From Truepera sp. (GTDB taxonomy: Bacteria > Deinococcota > Deinococci > Deinococcales > Trueperaceae): a stretch of DNA of 51,559 bases. Below, piece after piece: positions 25,917-35,164 of this stretch; position 1 is the stretch's first letter, and every line of letters begins with the position of its first letter. The notes under the pieces were generated by a model. That model ran no database searches, was not told where the DNA came from, and saw only the letters and a program-made list of their open reading frames with translations. The position numbers and the translations under genes were made by a program. The stretch covers positions 1 through 51,559 of the forward strand of contig JAGXSJ010000091.1 in assembly GCA_018333895.1 (NCBI GenBank). Direction: 5' to 3'.

Positions 25917-28574
25917 ATGATGCTCAAGCAGCTCGCGTCGGCAATTCAGCAGCTTCACCCGTTGCGGACTACTTTGCTCTACCTGCTGATTGCCAGCCTG
26001 TGGCTCTTGCTGTCCGACTGGCTGGTGTCGTCGGTGCCGGGGGTATCGAGTCAACTGCTGCTTGTTAAGGGTTGGGTTTTCATGCTGGCGACGGCGGGGC
26101 TGCTGTACCTGCTGCTGCGCCGCCTGCAAGTCTGGGAGCAGCGCTACCAAGAGCTATTTGAAGCCAACCCGCAGCCGCTGTGGGTTTACGATCTCGACAC
26201 TCTGGGCTTCCTCGCCGTCAACGAGGCGGCTTGCCGGAGCTACGGCTATAGCCGCGACGAGTTTCTGAGCCTGACGATAAAGGATATCAGCCCGCTGGAG
26301 GATGTCGCGAAATTGCGGCAGAGTGTCAAGGCAACCCGCGGTTTTGAGCAGGCCGGCGTCTGGCGCCACCGCAAGAAAAGCGGCGCCGTGATCGAGGTGG
26401 AGCTAACCTCCAGCGATTTGCGCTTCTCAGGACGAGCGGCCCGGCTGGTATTGGCTCAGGACGTCACCGAGCGGCGCATTGCCGAGCAGGCGCTACGCCA
26501 AAGTGAAGCGTTGCTGCGCGCCGCCTCGCGCGTGGCCGCTATCGGGGCCTGGAGTTACGACCCGGACAGCGAGCTATTCTCCTGTTCGCCGGAGCTTTAT
26601 CAGCTCTACGGCATGGTGCCGTCAGGGCCGCTCCGCAATCAGGATTTTAGGCAGGTGGAGCACCCTGACGACCGTGAGCGGATCGCTCGCAACTGGCAGC
26701 AGGCGTTAGCCGGAGCGCGTTACGACATCGAGTATCGCATCCTTAAGAGCGGCCGGGTGCGCTGGCTGCGCGAAGTGGGCGAGTTCGAGCGCGATGCCCA
26801 GGGGCGCCTTTTGCGTGGGGTGGGCGTGGTGCAAGACATCACCGAGGATAAGGCGCGCGAGGTGCTCATCATGCGCCAGGCTCAAGCCCTGGAGCAGAGC
26901 CCCAGTATCGCGGTGTTGACCGATACCGCCGGGATGATCGAGTACGTCAACCGCCGCTTCACCGAGGTGACGGGTTACAGTGCTAAGGAGGTGATAGGCC
27001 GCCACTCCAACCTGCTCAAGTCGGGGCTAATGAGTGACGAGACCTACGCCGAGCTATGGCGGACTATTACCAGCGGCCAGATCTGGCGCGGCGAGTTCCC
27101 CGACCGCAAGAAGTCCGGTGAGCTGTACTGGGAGCAGGCCGTCATCGCTCCCATCCGCGACGAGCAGGGCACCATTACGCACTTTGTCAAGCTGGCTGAG
27201 GACATCACCGACAAGAAGGCGCTGAGCGAGCGCCTGGAGTACCTAGCCTTCTACGACCCTCTGACCGGCCTGGCCAACCGCGCCCTGCTGATGGACCGCC
27301 TGGAGCAAGCCTTGGCCGTTGCCAAGAGCTCTGAGCGCTCGGTAGCGGTGGCTTTTGTCGATCTTGACGATTTTAAGCTGATTAACAGCTCGCTTGGCGA
27401 CACTGTAGGCGATCAGTTGCTGATCGAGGTGGCGCAGCGCCTAAAGGGGGTGCTCCGTGATGACGACACCGTGGCTCGCTTCGGCGGCGATGAGTTCGCG
27501 TTGCTGCTAGACCGCCTGGCGACAGCGCAGGACGCCAGCCTGGTGGTGGAGCGGGCGCTTAACGCGATGAGTAAGCCCTTTACCATCGCTGAGCAGCCGA
27601 TCTTTGTCAGCGCCAGCATCGGCGTGGCGGTCTTCCCGGACGACGCCGACTCCGGGCCGGCGCTGATCCGGCACGCCGGCGTCGCCCTGAACCGCGCCAA
27701 ACAGGAGGGGCGTCGCCGTTATCAGTTCTTTACCCCCGAGCTCAACGAGCAGATGCTCGAGCAAGTGCAGTTAGTAAGCGCCATGCGCCAAGGTCTGACC
27801 CGCGGGGAGTTCTTGCTCCATTACCAGCCGCGCGTGGACCTCCTTCGTTTCACTCAGGACAGCGTCTTAAGCGGCCAAGTGGTAAGCCTGGAGGCGCTCG
27901 TGCGCTGGCGCCACCCCACGCTCGGCTTGCTCTCGCCAGGTCGTTTCATCCCATTAGCGGAACAGAGCGATCTGATTCTGGAACTGGGCCAGGAGGTGCT
28001 GCGGCAGGTCTGCCAGCAGCTCAGGCGCTGGTTGGATGAGGGCTTAGCGGCGGTGCCGGTGGCGATCAACCTCTCGGCCAAGGAGCTAGGACAGCCCGAT
28101 ATCGTCCAGAAGATCCGCCGCCGCCTGCAAGAGGCCGGCCTGCCGCCTCATTACCTAGAGATCGAGATTACCGAGAGCGCGGCCATGAGCGAAGTCGAAC
28201 AGACCGCTGGCGCCCTTGATGCCTTGCAGGCGCTAGGGGTGAACATCGCCATCGACGACTTCGGCACCGCCTACTCCTCGCTCAACTATCTCAAGCGCTT
28301 GCCGGTGCAGGCCCTAAAGATCGACCGAGGTTTTGTCGCTGAGTTGAACGAGTCCGCTACCGCACAAGACACAGCGGTTATCAGGGCCATCATCGGCCTA
28401 GGTCAGAGCTATGATCTGACGGTGGTAGCCGAGGGGGTAGAGACTGAGTTTCAACGAGCGTCGCTCCAGCGGATGGGCTGCCGTTATGCTCAGGGCTACC
28501 TTTTCAGCCGGCCGGTGCCCGCGGCGGAGATCCGGCCCTGGCTTAGCGGGCCGGGGCCGGCGCCCACGGTATGA
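25917..28574 (+). CDS. Membrane-anchored PAS-PAS-PAS-GGDEF-EAL protein
   Basis: About 885 residues. Two transmembrane helices lie near the N terminus (LLYLLIASLWLLLSDWLVSS and GWVFMLATAGLLYLLL). Three PAS domains follow (about 85-190, 195-310, 320-440), then GGDEF (motif at about 523-527 with I-site RDDD before it) and EAL (EALVRWRHP near 659, EITESA, DDFGTAYSSLNYLKRLPVQ, AEGVE). All key catalytic residues look intact, so it may both make and break cyclic-di-GMP. Start choice is ambiguous among GTG 25914, ATG 25917 and ATG 25920; GAGG precedes them. Confidence 0.92.
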   Translation: MMLKQLASAIQQLHPLRTTLLYLLIASLWLLLSDWLVSSVPGVSSQLLLVKGWVFMLATAGLLYLLLRRLQVWEQRYQELFEANPQPLWVYDLDTLGFLAVNEAACRSYGYSRDEFLSLTIKDISPLEDVAKLRQSVKATRGFEQAGVWRHRKKSGAVIEVELTSSDLRFSGRAARLVLAQDVTERRIAEQALRQSEALLRAASRVAAIGAWSYDPDSELFSCSPELYQLYGMVPSGPLRNQDFRQVEHPDDRERIARNWQQALAGARYDIEYRILKSGRVRWLREVGEFERDAQGRLLRGVGVVQDITEDKAREVLIMRQAQALEQSPSIAVLTDTAGMIEYVNRRFTEVTGYSAKEVIGRHSNLLKSGLMSDETYAELWRTITSGQIWRGEFPDRKKSGELYWEQAVIAPIRDEQGTITHFVKLAEDITDKKALSERLEYLAFYDPLTGLANRALLMDRLEQALAVAKSSERSVAVAFVDLDDFKLINSSLGDTVGDQLLIEVAQRLKGVLRDDDTVARFGGDEFALLLDRLATAQDASLVVERALNAMSKPFTIAEQPIFVSASIGVAVFPDDADSGPALIRHAGVALNRAKQEGRRRYQFFTPELNEQMLEQVQLVSAMRQGLTRGEFLLHYQPRVDLLRFTQDSVLSGQVVSLEALVRWRHPTLGLLSPGRFIPLAEQSDLILELGQEVLRQVCQQLRRWLDEGLAAVPVAINLSAKELGQPDIVQKIRRRLQEAGLPPHYLEIEITESAAMSEVEQTAGALDALQALGVNIAIDDFGTAYSSLNYLKRLPVQALKIDRGFVAELNESATAQDTAVIRAIIGLGQSYDLTVVAEGVETEFQRASLQRMGCRYAQGYLFSRPVPAAEIRPWLSGPGPAPTV

Positions 28575-28670
28575 TGCGAAAAATCAGGCTGAAGCCGATA
28601 AAGTTTGGGCCATAATGTGGGGCCTCATGTGGCGCGAGAATGGTCATTCGCTCAGGTAGACTTGCCGGGC

Positions 28671-29312
28671 ATGAGGCATCCTGTTCCGACGCCGATCTAC
28701 CACATAACGCACGTGGACAACCTGACTGGCATCCTGAGTAGTGGGGGACTCTTCAGTAAGAGCGCTTTAAGGGTGGGTGTTCCGCAGGTGGATATGTCGC
28801 ACTTTGATCTTCAGGAGCGCCGTCTTCGCTGCGTCGTGACCTGCGGGCCGGGGGGGAACCTGCACAACTATGTGCCCTTTTACTTTGCACCGCGCTCACC
28901 CATGCTGTATGCCATCTATCGCAATAATGTGGCAGGCTACCGAGGTGGTCAGACGCCGATCGTGTACTTGTGCTCGAGCGTCCAACGTGTTCGCCACCAC
29001 GCTCTGCCCTTTGTCTTTAGCGATGGTCACCCTATCATGGCGCTCTCGCAGTTCTACGAACGGGTAGACGATCTGAGCCGTGTCGATTGGGCAATTATGG
29101 CAAGCGACTATTGGAATGACACTATCGAGCACCCGAAGCGCAAGCAGCTGAGGCAGGCGGAGTTTCTTGTCTATCACTTCTTTCCGTGGGACTGTGTGAT
29201 GGAGATCGTCGTGCGAAGTGTTGCCATCCAAGGACGGGTCGAAGCGCTGCTTGTTAGCCATCCCAGAAACATCCGAAGACCCGTTCGGGTCGAGGCTAGA
29301 TGGTACTTCTAG
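28671..29312 (+). CDS. darT: DarT DNA ADP-ribosyltransferase toxin
   Basis: A 213-residue DUF4433 protein. PTPIYHITHVDNLTGILSSG at the N terminus holds the NAD-binding His region. VPFYFAPRSPMLYAIYRNN is the conserved Y-F-x-P-R-x-P-M segment, and RQAEFLVYHFFPW contains the catalytic Glu. DarT toxins link ADP-ribose to thymidine in single-stranded DNA and stall replication. The ATG at 28671 is chosen because homologues begin just before the PTPIYHIT motif; a frame extension 22 codons upstream exists. It is followed 43 bp later by darG. Confidence 0.92.
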   Translation: MRHPVPTPIYHITHVDNLTGILSSGGLFSKSALRVGVPQVDMSHFDLQERRLRCVVTCGPGGNLHNYVPFYFAPRSPMLYAIYRNNVAGYRGGQTPIVYLCSSVQRVRHHALPFVFSDGHPIMALSQFYERVDDLSRVDWAIMASDYWNDTIEHPKRKQLRQAEFLVYHFFPWDCVMEIVVRSVAIQGRVEALLVSHPRNIRRPVRVEARWYF

Positions 29313-29355
29313 CGCTTCTGATACAATTACTAATGAGGTAGAGGGGAGGTGCGTT

Positions 29356-30414
29356 GTGATTGAGCTAAGGCAAGGTAATCTGCTTGACGCGGATGTCGAC
29401 GCGCTCGTGAACACCGTCAACACCGTGGGCGTCATGGGAAAGGGCGTTGCCTTGCAGTTCAAGCGCAAGTACCCCGACAACTTCAGAGCTTACGAACAAG
29501 CTTGCAAGGCAGGGCAAGTCGAGATCGGCAAGATGCTCACCTTTGACCGCGGTGAGCATGCCAGGCCGCGCTTTATCCTCAACTTCCCGACCAAGAAGCA
29601 CTGGCGGCAACCCTCAAAGCTCGATTATATCGATGCCGGTTTGGTTGACCTCGTCAACGAGGTGAGGCGACTCGGCATTACCTCCATAGCTGTGCCCGCG
29701 CTCGGGTGTAGCAACGGCGGGCTAGCGTGGTCTGACGTGAAGCCGCGCATCACGAAGGCTTTTGAAGCGTTGCCGGATGTGCGAGCAGTGCTGTTCATGC
29801 CCCGCCTGATATCGGATGGCGTTACCCTTAATAAACCACGTGAGAAGCCTAACCTCACCCTAGGTCGGGCGCTCATGGTGCAATTGATCGACTTCTACCG
29901 CGAGCCGGGTTATTCGCTAGGCAAGCTGGAAGCGCAGAAGCTCGCGTACTTCCTTCAGGAGGCGGGACAGCCTCTGAAACTCGACTTCGTTAAAAATGGC
30001 TACGGTCCCTATGCGGAGGCTGTCAACCACGTCTTGCAGAGACTCGAGGGGCACTACACCACCGGCTACGGTGATCGAAGCACAAGGTCCAAGATTCAGG
30101 TCGTGCCAAGTGTGTTTGGCGATGTTCAGAAGGTGCTTGATGAACACCCGGACGCCAAGGAAAGGCTCGAGCGCGTCAAGGACCTGATCGAGGGCTTTGA
30201 AACTCCCTATGGCATGGAGCTGTTGGCCTCGTTGCACTGGCTGAACGCTCGTGAGGGTATCGTTCAGTTCGAAGACGTTGGACCTGCGCTAAGTGCTTGG
30301 AGTAAGCGCAAGCCAGAACTCTTCGCCAAGGAGCATATCGCTATTGCTTGGCAGCACCTTAAGGATCGTGGTTGGTTGCGAACTGCCGTAGAGCAGCGGC
30401 TCTTTGACGCTTAG
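29356..30414 (+). CDS. darG: DarG macrodomain antitoxin
   Basis: A 352-residue protein. The N-terminal macrodomain (about 1-155; LLDADVDALVNTVNTVGVMG followed by KGVALQFK, and VPALGCSNGGLAWSDV) removes ADP-ribose from DNA. The C-terminal half (LIDFYREPGYSLGKLEAQKL, VKNGYGPYAEAVNHVL) is the DarT-binding domain of DarG proteins. The start is a GTG at 29356, chosen for the GGGGAGG upstream and the fit to the macrodomain start. All macrodomain loop glycines look intact, so the pair should be functional, acting as a toxin-antitoxin and anti-phage module. Confidence 0.93.
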   Translation: MIELRQGNLLDADVDALVNTVNTVGVMGKGVALQFKRKYPDNFRAYEQACKAGQVEIGKMLTFDRGEHARPRFILNFPTKKHWRQPSKLDYIDAGLVDLVNEVRRLGITSIAVPALGCSNGGLAWSDVKPRITKAFEALPDVRAVLFMPRLISDGVTLNKPREKPNLTLGRALMVQLIDFYREPGYSLGKLEAQKLAYFLQEAGQPLKLDFVKNGYGPYAEAVNHVLQRLEGHYTTGYGDRSTRSKIQVVPSVFGDVQKVLDEHPDAKERLERVKDLIEGFETPYGMELLASLHWLNAREGIVQFEDVGPALSAWSKRKPELFAKEHIAIAWQHLKDRGWLRTAVEQRLFDA

Positions 30415-30574
30415 CACGGCGACCCCGGATAATTGCAGTCCGCTGATCGAAGCTAGCTGAGAACGATCCTGTCATCAACGCCCTGGCGCGGAGGCTCAAC
30501 CTGTTGCAGAACGTTGACTAGGGTAAAAGGTTAACCCCAGTCAAGTGCCGATGTTAGTTTGTGCGTCCCTCACG

Positions 30575-30650
30575 TGGTGGAGCCTAGCGGACTCGAACCG
30601 CTGACTTCCTGCTTGCAAAGCAGGCGCTCTCCCAGCTGAGCTAAGGCCCC
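30575..30650 (-). tRNA. tRNA-Ala (anticodon UGC)
   Basis: A full cloverleaf on the minus strand: acceptor GGGGCCT paired with AGGCTCC, D arm AGCTCAGCTGGGAGAGC, anticodon loop TTTGCAA giving UGC, T arm with GGTTCGAGTCC, and an encoded CCA end at 30575-30577. Without CCA it is 73 nt. Confidence 0.95.
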
Positions 30651-30662
30651 GAGCGCGACAAG

Positions 30663-30732
30663 TCCTGCGAGCATTCGCAGGATCGCCCGACCATAAGTCC
30701 TGCGTCCTGCGGGTACTCGCAGGATCGCAGGA
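30663..30732. repeat. Two 20-bp palindromic elements beside tRNA-Ala
   Basis: TCCTGCGAGCATTCGCAGGA at 30663-30682 and the inverted TCCTGCGGGTACTCGCAGGA at 30705-30724. The second is nested in an outer TCCTGCG...CGCAGGA pair (30698-30732), giving a long stem. Both are just 5' of the tRNA-Ala gene. Confidence 0.8.
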
Positions 30733-30786
30733 TCGCCCGGCCGTTCTGATGATACGGGGCGGCGAAGAGGCTGTCAAGCACGCCGA

Positions 30787-31581
30787 CTACAGGCTGAGGG
30801 CGTAACCGGCTGCCAGAGTGGCGACCGTCAAGAGGCCGAAGCCGAGTTCGCGGAAGCCGATAGCCTTGGCCTGGGCCGGTTTGCGCCAACGCGAGGTGCC
30901 GAGGCCGGCGCGTGCCAAGAGGATCGCGTAAGCCACCAGGCTGAGCCAAGGGGCTAGCTCTGCGGTGATAAGGATCAGAGCTGCGGCTAGCGCCCCGAGG
31001 TGGCTGAGCCAGGTCGGCAGAGTGTTGGGGTCTTCGCCCCGCTCGAGCCGCAACCGAGTCCGCACGTAGAGGATGGCGGGCAGCGAGCGAGCGGCCAGTA
31101 GCCCCCACAGCGCCCAGGCGAGGTCAGCGGGCCAGCCGCCAGCCAGCGCTATGCTGCTAGCCAGGGCCCCCAAAGCTCCAGCCCCGGCCAGCTCCGGCAA
31201 CAGGCGTCGGCTCTGGTGCTGAACGTCGAAGGCGAGTTGCGCCAGCGCCAAGGGGACGGCAAAAAGGAGCGGGGTAAGCCACGCTGCGTTAGCGGCCAGG
31301 CTTATAGTAGCGATTAGCAGCAGCGCTGCTACTCCGCTATAGGCTCCGGCAAAGGCTGCGGCATAACGGGTGCGTGGATACCAAGCGCCGCGCCGCCGGT
31401 CGGCCAGCCACAGGCTAAGCGGGTGCTGGGCCAGCAGCGCGGCCAAGGCGGCGCCGGTCAGGGCCAGGCCAGCCCAACTGGGAGCCAGCAGCAGCCCGAG
31501 CAGCGAAGGCTCGAGCCAGAAGCCCCAGACGCCATGTTCACTGGGAAGGGCGATACTGCGTAGCTGCGGGCGGGCTGTCAC
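30787..31581 (-). CDS. YwiC-like integral membrane protein
   Basis: A 264-residue, strongly hydrophobic protein with about seven or eight predicted helices. ALPSEHGVWGFWLEP at the N terminus (residues about 11-25) is the YwiC-like family signature, followed by PLSLWLADRRRGAWYPR. The function of the family is unknown. The start is a GTG after AAAGGGG. It is divergent from the oxidase operon (120 bp), so a link to respiration is possible by position only. Confidence 0.75.
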   Translation of the reverse strand: MTARPQLRSIALPSEHGVWGFWLEPSLLGLLLAPSWAGLALTGAALAALLAQHPLSLWLADRRRGAWYPRTRYAAAFAGAYSGVAALLLIATISLAANAAWLTPLLFAVPLALAQLAFDVQHQSRRLLPELAGAGALGALASSIALAGGWPADLAWALWGLLAARSLPAILYVRTRLRLERGEDPNTLPTWLSHLGALAAALILITAELAPWLSLVAYAILLARAGLGTSRWRKPAQAKAIGFRELGFGLLTVATLAAGYALSL

Positions 31582-31700
31582 ACGCGGTTCCCCTTTAACG
31601 TTACCGTCATAACGGAGCGGTTCCCAGGGACATTTGCCCTATTGAAGCCGCCCTAGCGCAACCGCCATACTGCTTTTGGGAAGTATTAGGAGGTAGGCGG

Positions 31701-31805
31701 ATGAAGGAGAAGCCAACGGGCGCGTTAGCAGTGGTAATAGTGCTAGCCGCCACTATTTTAGTTTTGTGGTTTACGGTTTACGGCATCTATCTCGCCAGGG
31801 TCTAG
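31701..31805 (+). CDS. cbaD: ba3-type cytochrome c oxidase subunit IIa
   Basis: A 34-residue single-helix protein (EKPTGALAVVIVLAATILVL, then WFTVYGIYLARV) of the length and pattern of subunit IIa of Thermus ba3 oxidase. The charged N terminus and one membrane helix correspond to the part of subunit II missing in this oxidase class. AGGAGG lies 8 nt upstream. It is immediately followed by cbaB (3-nt gap), the canonical gene order. Confidence 0.9.
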   Translation: MKEKPTGALAVVIVLAATILVLWFTVYGIYLARV

Positions 31806-31808
31806 CGC

Positions 31809-32753
31809 ATGGACAAGAAGTCGGTTGAGATTTTCGAGCGCGGCTGGATGGTGTTTGCGTTGGCCATGCTGCTGCTCTTTACCGGTTTGATCCTTCACGC
31901 CATCTTGACCCACGGCGCGCAGATCGCCGCAGTGGAGCGCCGTGCCCCCCCGGCTGAGATCCTGGCTTCGGCGCGCTTTGCCCAGCCAGGGCTGGTTCAG
32001 GTCGGGCCTAATCAGTTTGAGCTAACAGTGATTGCGCAGGCCTTTAGCTTCGTTCCCAATGAGGTAGTAGTACCCGCCGGGGCCGAAATCACCTTTTTTC
32101 TCACCAGCCGCGATGTGCTCCACAGCTACCAGGTCCAATTCACCACCATCAATGTCAATCTGATCCCTGGCGAGGTGGCCACCTTGCGCTACACCTTCCG
32201 GGAGCCGGGCGAGCACCTAGTCATCTGCGCTCAGTACTGCGGCATCGGTCACCACAACATGCTGGGCAGACTGGTAGTAGTGAGTCCGGAGGAGTTTGCA
32301 GCCGTCGCCCCGGCGCCGCCCCCGGCCGAGCCCGCTGAGGTAGCGGTCGCCCTCCCCGATGGCGGAGCGATCTACGCCGCTAGCTGTATGGCCTGCCACC
32401 AGGCCGCCGGTCAAGGTATCCCTGGCGTCTTTCCGCCGCTGGCCGGTCATGCGCCGGAGCTGATCGCAGTTGACGGAGGGCGCGAGTTCTTCATTAAGAG
32501 CATCCTCTACGGCTTGCAGGGGCCGATTACGGTAAGTGGCGTGGCCTATAACGGGCTAATGCCTGGCTTTGCTCACCTGAGCGATGCCGACATTGCCGCA
32601 GTCTTGAACCATACCCTCACCGCCTGGGGTAACGAAGCGCTACTAGAAGCCGATTTTGCGCCGCTAACGCCGCAGGAGGTAACGGCGCTGCGCGGACTGG
32701 GCCTGACGCCGAGCGATGTTCATACTCTGCGCCAGGGTTTAGGGCTCGAGTGA
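31809..32753 (+). CDS. cbaB: ba3-type cytochrome c oxidase subunit II with fused cytochrome c
   Basis: A 314-residue protein: one membrane helix (MVFALAMLLLFTGLILHAIL, about 13-32), a CuA cupredoxin domain (about 60-165) with ligands C140, Q142, C144, H148 and M151 in CAQYCGIGHHNM and the distal His in VLHSYQV, an Ala/Pro-rich linker, and a C-terminal class I cytochrome c domain with C193-MACH197 and a candidate Met ligand in GLMPGF. It accepts electrons for oxygen reduction at subunit I. Thermus ba3 subunit II lacks the cytochrome c domain, so this fusion is notable. Confidence 0.92.
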   Translation: MDKKSVEIFERGWMVFALAMLLLFTGLILHAILTHGAQIAAVERRAPPAEILASARFAQPGLVQVGPNQFELTVIAQAFSFVPNEVVVPAGAEITFFLTSRDVLHSYQVQFTTINVNLIPGEVATLRYTFREPGEHLVICAQYCGIGHHNMLGRLVVVSPEEFAAVAPAPPPAEPAEVAVALPDGGAIYAASCMACHQAAGQGIPGVFPPLAGHAPELIAVDGGREFFIKSILYGLQGPITVSGVAYNGLMPGFAHLSDADIAAVLNHTLTAWGNEALLEADFAPLTPQEVTALRGLGLTPSDVHTLRQGLGLE

Positions 32754-32768
32754 GAGGGAGGGGTTGCT

Positions 32769-34448
32769 ATGGCCGTAACCGTCGGTAAAGCCGTGACTGC
32801 CGAGGCGGGGAGCCCCAAGCGGGTGTCGCTGCTGTTTATCCTGACCGGACTGTTTTCGTTAGCTGGCGGCGTCTTTTTGGGCCCATTGCAGGCGCTAAAC
32901 TACGCCGGGATCGATCTTTTCCACCTCCCGTTGCCGTTTTTGCAATCCTATTACCAAGCGGTCTCGATCCACGGCGTGCTGATGGCCATCGTTTTCCCGT
33001 CGTTCTTTATCAGCGGCTTTTTGCTCTACCTGCCAGCCCGTGAGCTGAGGTTGTCCCCCAACCTGACCTGGTCGTGGGCGGCGTACTGGATGATGATTGG
33101 CGGCCTGCTGCTGGCTGGGATTGCGCTACTAGGCAACCATGCCACGGTGCTCTTTACCTTCTATCCGCCGCTGCAAGCGAGCTGGGCCTTCTACCTCGGC
33201 GCGGGGTTGATCGTACTCGGCACGCTGGTAATCGCCGGGGTGGTGGTGGAGCTGTGGTTAAGGTGGCGCCGCGCTAACCCAGGACAGATCACGCCACTGG
33301 TGACCTACATGAGCCTGCTGACCTGGCTAATGTGGGCCCTCGCCACGCCAGGGCTTGTCGTTTTGGTGGTGGTGCTGCTGCTGCCGTGGTCGGTCGGCCT
33401 GCTGCCAGGGGTCGATCCGGCTCTGGCCAGGACGCTCTTCTGGTTTACCGGCCACCCCCTGGTCTACTTCTGGCTGCTGCCGGCCTATGTGGTCTGGTAC
33501 ACCATCGTGCCCAAGATCGCTGGCGGCAAGCTAATCAGCGACCCCTTGGCGCGGCTGGCCTTCTTGCTGTTTCTGCTCTTTTCCATTCCGGTCGGCTTCC
33601 ATCACCAGTTTGCCGACCCGAGCATCCCGGCGGCTTGGAAGATGGTCCATACCGTGTTGACTCTGTTTGTGGCGGTGCCTAGCCTGCTGACGGCCTTTAG
33701 CGTGGCGGCGTCGCTCGAGCTCTCTGGGCGGATGCGCGGCGGCAAGGGCCTACTGGGCTGGATTATCGCCCTGCCCTGGCGCGACCCAGCCTTCGTGGCT
33801 CCGGCCCTGGCCATGATCAGCTTCATCTTTGGTGGGGCGGGCGGCATTGTGAATGCCAGCTTCAACCTCAACGCTATCATCCATAACACCGCCTGGGTGC
33901 CGGGGCACTTCCACCTCACGGTCGGTACGGCCGTTGCCCTGACCTTCATGGGGGCGGCCTACTGGCTGATCCCGCACCTAACCCAGCGCAGTCTGGTAGC
34001 GCCCGGTATCGCCCGGCTCTCGGCCTGGCTGTGGTTTTCGGGCATGATGGTCTTTGCTTTCGGCATGCACTGGCTCGGGCTGCTTGGAGTGCCGCGCCGC
34101 AGCCATGTGGCAGTGCTTGGTGACAATCTCGAGCAGACCTTTGTCGGGACCGGCATCCCGGCCTCGATCACCGGGCTGGGCGGGGCGATCCTGTTCGTGG
34201 CCGGCATCCTGTTCTTCTACGTGCTGATTGCCACGCTGGTCTCGGGGCGGCGGCTGATGCAGCAAGAGACGCCGGAGATCCCCTTTGCCGAAGTGGTCTC
34301 AGGCCCTGCTAAGCCCGTGGTCAAGTTGATGGATCGTATCGGCCTGTGGCTGCTGATTGCTGCGGCGCTCATCGTGGTGGCCTATGCGCCTACCCTGATC
34401 GACCAGATCCGCAACTACGTGCCGGTGCCGGGGATGCGCCTCTGGTAA
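32769..34448 (+). CDS. cbaA: ba3-type cytochrome c oxidase subunit I
   Basis: A 559-residue heme-copper oxidase subunit of the B family. Redox-centre ligands are visible: YYQAVSIHGVLMA (heme b His), WFTGHPLVYFWLLPAY (CuB His and the cross-linked Tyr), GFHHQFADP (two CuB His) and WVPGHFHLTVG (heme a3 and heme b His). It has 13 or so helices. It reduces O2 to water and pumps protons; B-type oxidases work at low oxygen. It begins 15 bp after cbaB with GGGAGGGG upstream. Confidence 0.96.
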   Translation: MAVTVGKAVTAEAGSPKRVSLLFILTGLFSLAGGVFLGPLQALNYAGIDLFHLPLPFLQSYYQAVSIHGVLMAIVFPSFFISGFLLYLPARELRLSPNLTWSWAAYWMMIGGLLLAGIALLGNHATVLFTFYPPLQASWAFYLGAGLIVLGTLVIAGVVVELWLRWRRANPGQITPLVTYMSLLTWLMWALATPGLVVLVVVLLLPWSVGLLPGVDPALARTLFWFTGHPLVYFWLLPAYVVWYTIVPKIAGGKLISDPLARLAFLLFLLFSIPVGFHHQFADPSIPAAWKMVHTVLTLFVAVPSLLTAFSVAASLELSGRMRGGKGLLGWIIALPWRDPAFVAPALAMISFIFGGAGGIVNASFNLNAIIHNTAWVPGHFHLTVGTAVALTFMGAAYWLIPHLTQRSLVAPGIARLSAWLWFSGMMVFAFGMHWLGLLGVPRRSHVAVLGDNLEQTFVGTGIPASITGLGGAILFVAGILFFYVLIATLVSGRRLMQQETPEIPFAEVVSGPAKPVVKLMDRIGLWLLIAAALIVVAYAPTLIDQIRNYVPVPGMRLW

Positions 34449-34453
34449 GAGGC

Positions 34454-35164
34454 TCACAGATTCCAGCCGCCTGCCACCTCGAGCGTGATGCCGGTCACGT
34501 AGCGCGCCTCGGGCGAGAGCAGATAGAGAGCGGCGGCCGCTAACTCGTCGAGCGTGCCGGTGCGGCCCAGCGGGATCTCCAAAACCGGTTGACTAACGCT
34601 GTTTTCCAGCACGCCGGGGCTAAGCACGTTGACGGTGATGCCGTGCTTAGCTTCGCTCTTGGCCAGCGCCTTGCTATACAGGATCACCCCGGTCTTGGCG
34701 ATAGCGTAGGCCACAATGCCTGGCCGTGCGATGAGGTGTTCGGCGCCGGCATAGCCCAGGTTGATGATCCGCCCATTACCCTGCGCGCGCATCAGCTTCA
34801 CTGCGGCTTGGCAGGTATAAAAGGTGCTGTGCAGGTTGCTGGCGATCATCTCGTGCCAGAGTTCCGGCGTCAGAGCCTCAAGCGGCCCCTGGTGGTAGTT
34901 GCCGACGTTATTGATGAGCACATCGAGGCGCCCCAAGTGGCGGTGCGCGTCATGGACCAGCGCGGTAGCCTCAGTGACCTGAGTGACGTCGGCCTTTAGC
35001 GCCAGCGCTCGCACGCCGTAGCTTTGCGCTTCACTAACGACCTTGTCCGCTTCGGCGGCGCTTGAGCGGTAGTGAATAGCTACGTCGTAGCCGTGCCTGG
35101 CCAGCGCCAGCGCCAGATGGCGGCCTACTCCGCGCGCAGCGCCGGTAATCAGTGCGGCTGGCAT
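34454..35164 (-). CDS. Short-chain dehydrogenase/reductase (SDR) family oxidoreductase
   Basis: A 236-residue classical SDR: ITGAARGVGRHLALAL (TGxxxGxG cofactor loop, about residues 5-20), NNVGNY (NNAG equivalent), and Y-AIA-K in VAYAIAKTGVIL (catalytic Tyr and Lys). RYVTGITLEVAGGWNL is the typical C terminus. The charged residues after the second strand suggest NADPH. It resembles FabG or sugar/pteridine reductases; the substrate is unknown. It overlaps the 3' end of the Nudix gene by 16 bp, so both are co-transcribed. Confidence 0.88.
   Translation of the reverse strand: MPAALITGAARGVGRHLALALARHGYDVAIHYRSSAAEADKVVSEAQSYGVRALALKADVTQVTEATALVHDAHRHLGRLDVLINNVGNYHQGPLEALTPELWHEMIASNLHSTFYTCQAAVKLMRAQGNGRIINLGYAGAEHLIARPGIVAYAIAKTGVILYSKALAKSEAKHGITVNVLSPGVLENSVSQPVLEIPLGRTGTLDELAAAALYLLSPEARYVTGITLEVAGGWNL

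Noticed and set aside
25767-26150. 127-codon minus-strand frame upstream of the antitoxin
   Set aside because: It overlaps the antisense start of the GGDEF-EAL gene and is low-complexity; a shadow frame.
28575-28670. Left attachment site for a DarTG island matching the tRNA-Ala 3' end
   Set aside because: No copy of the tRNA 3' end is visible upstream of darT, so an integrated island bounded by direct repeats is not supported here.
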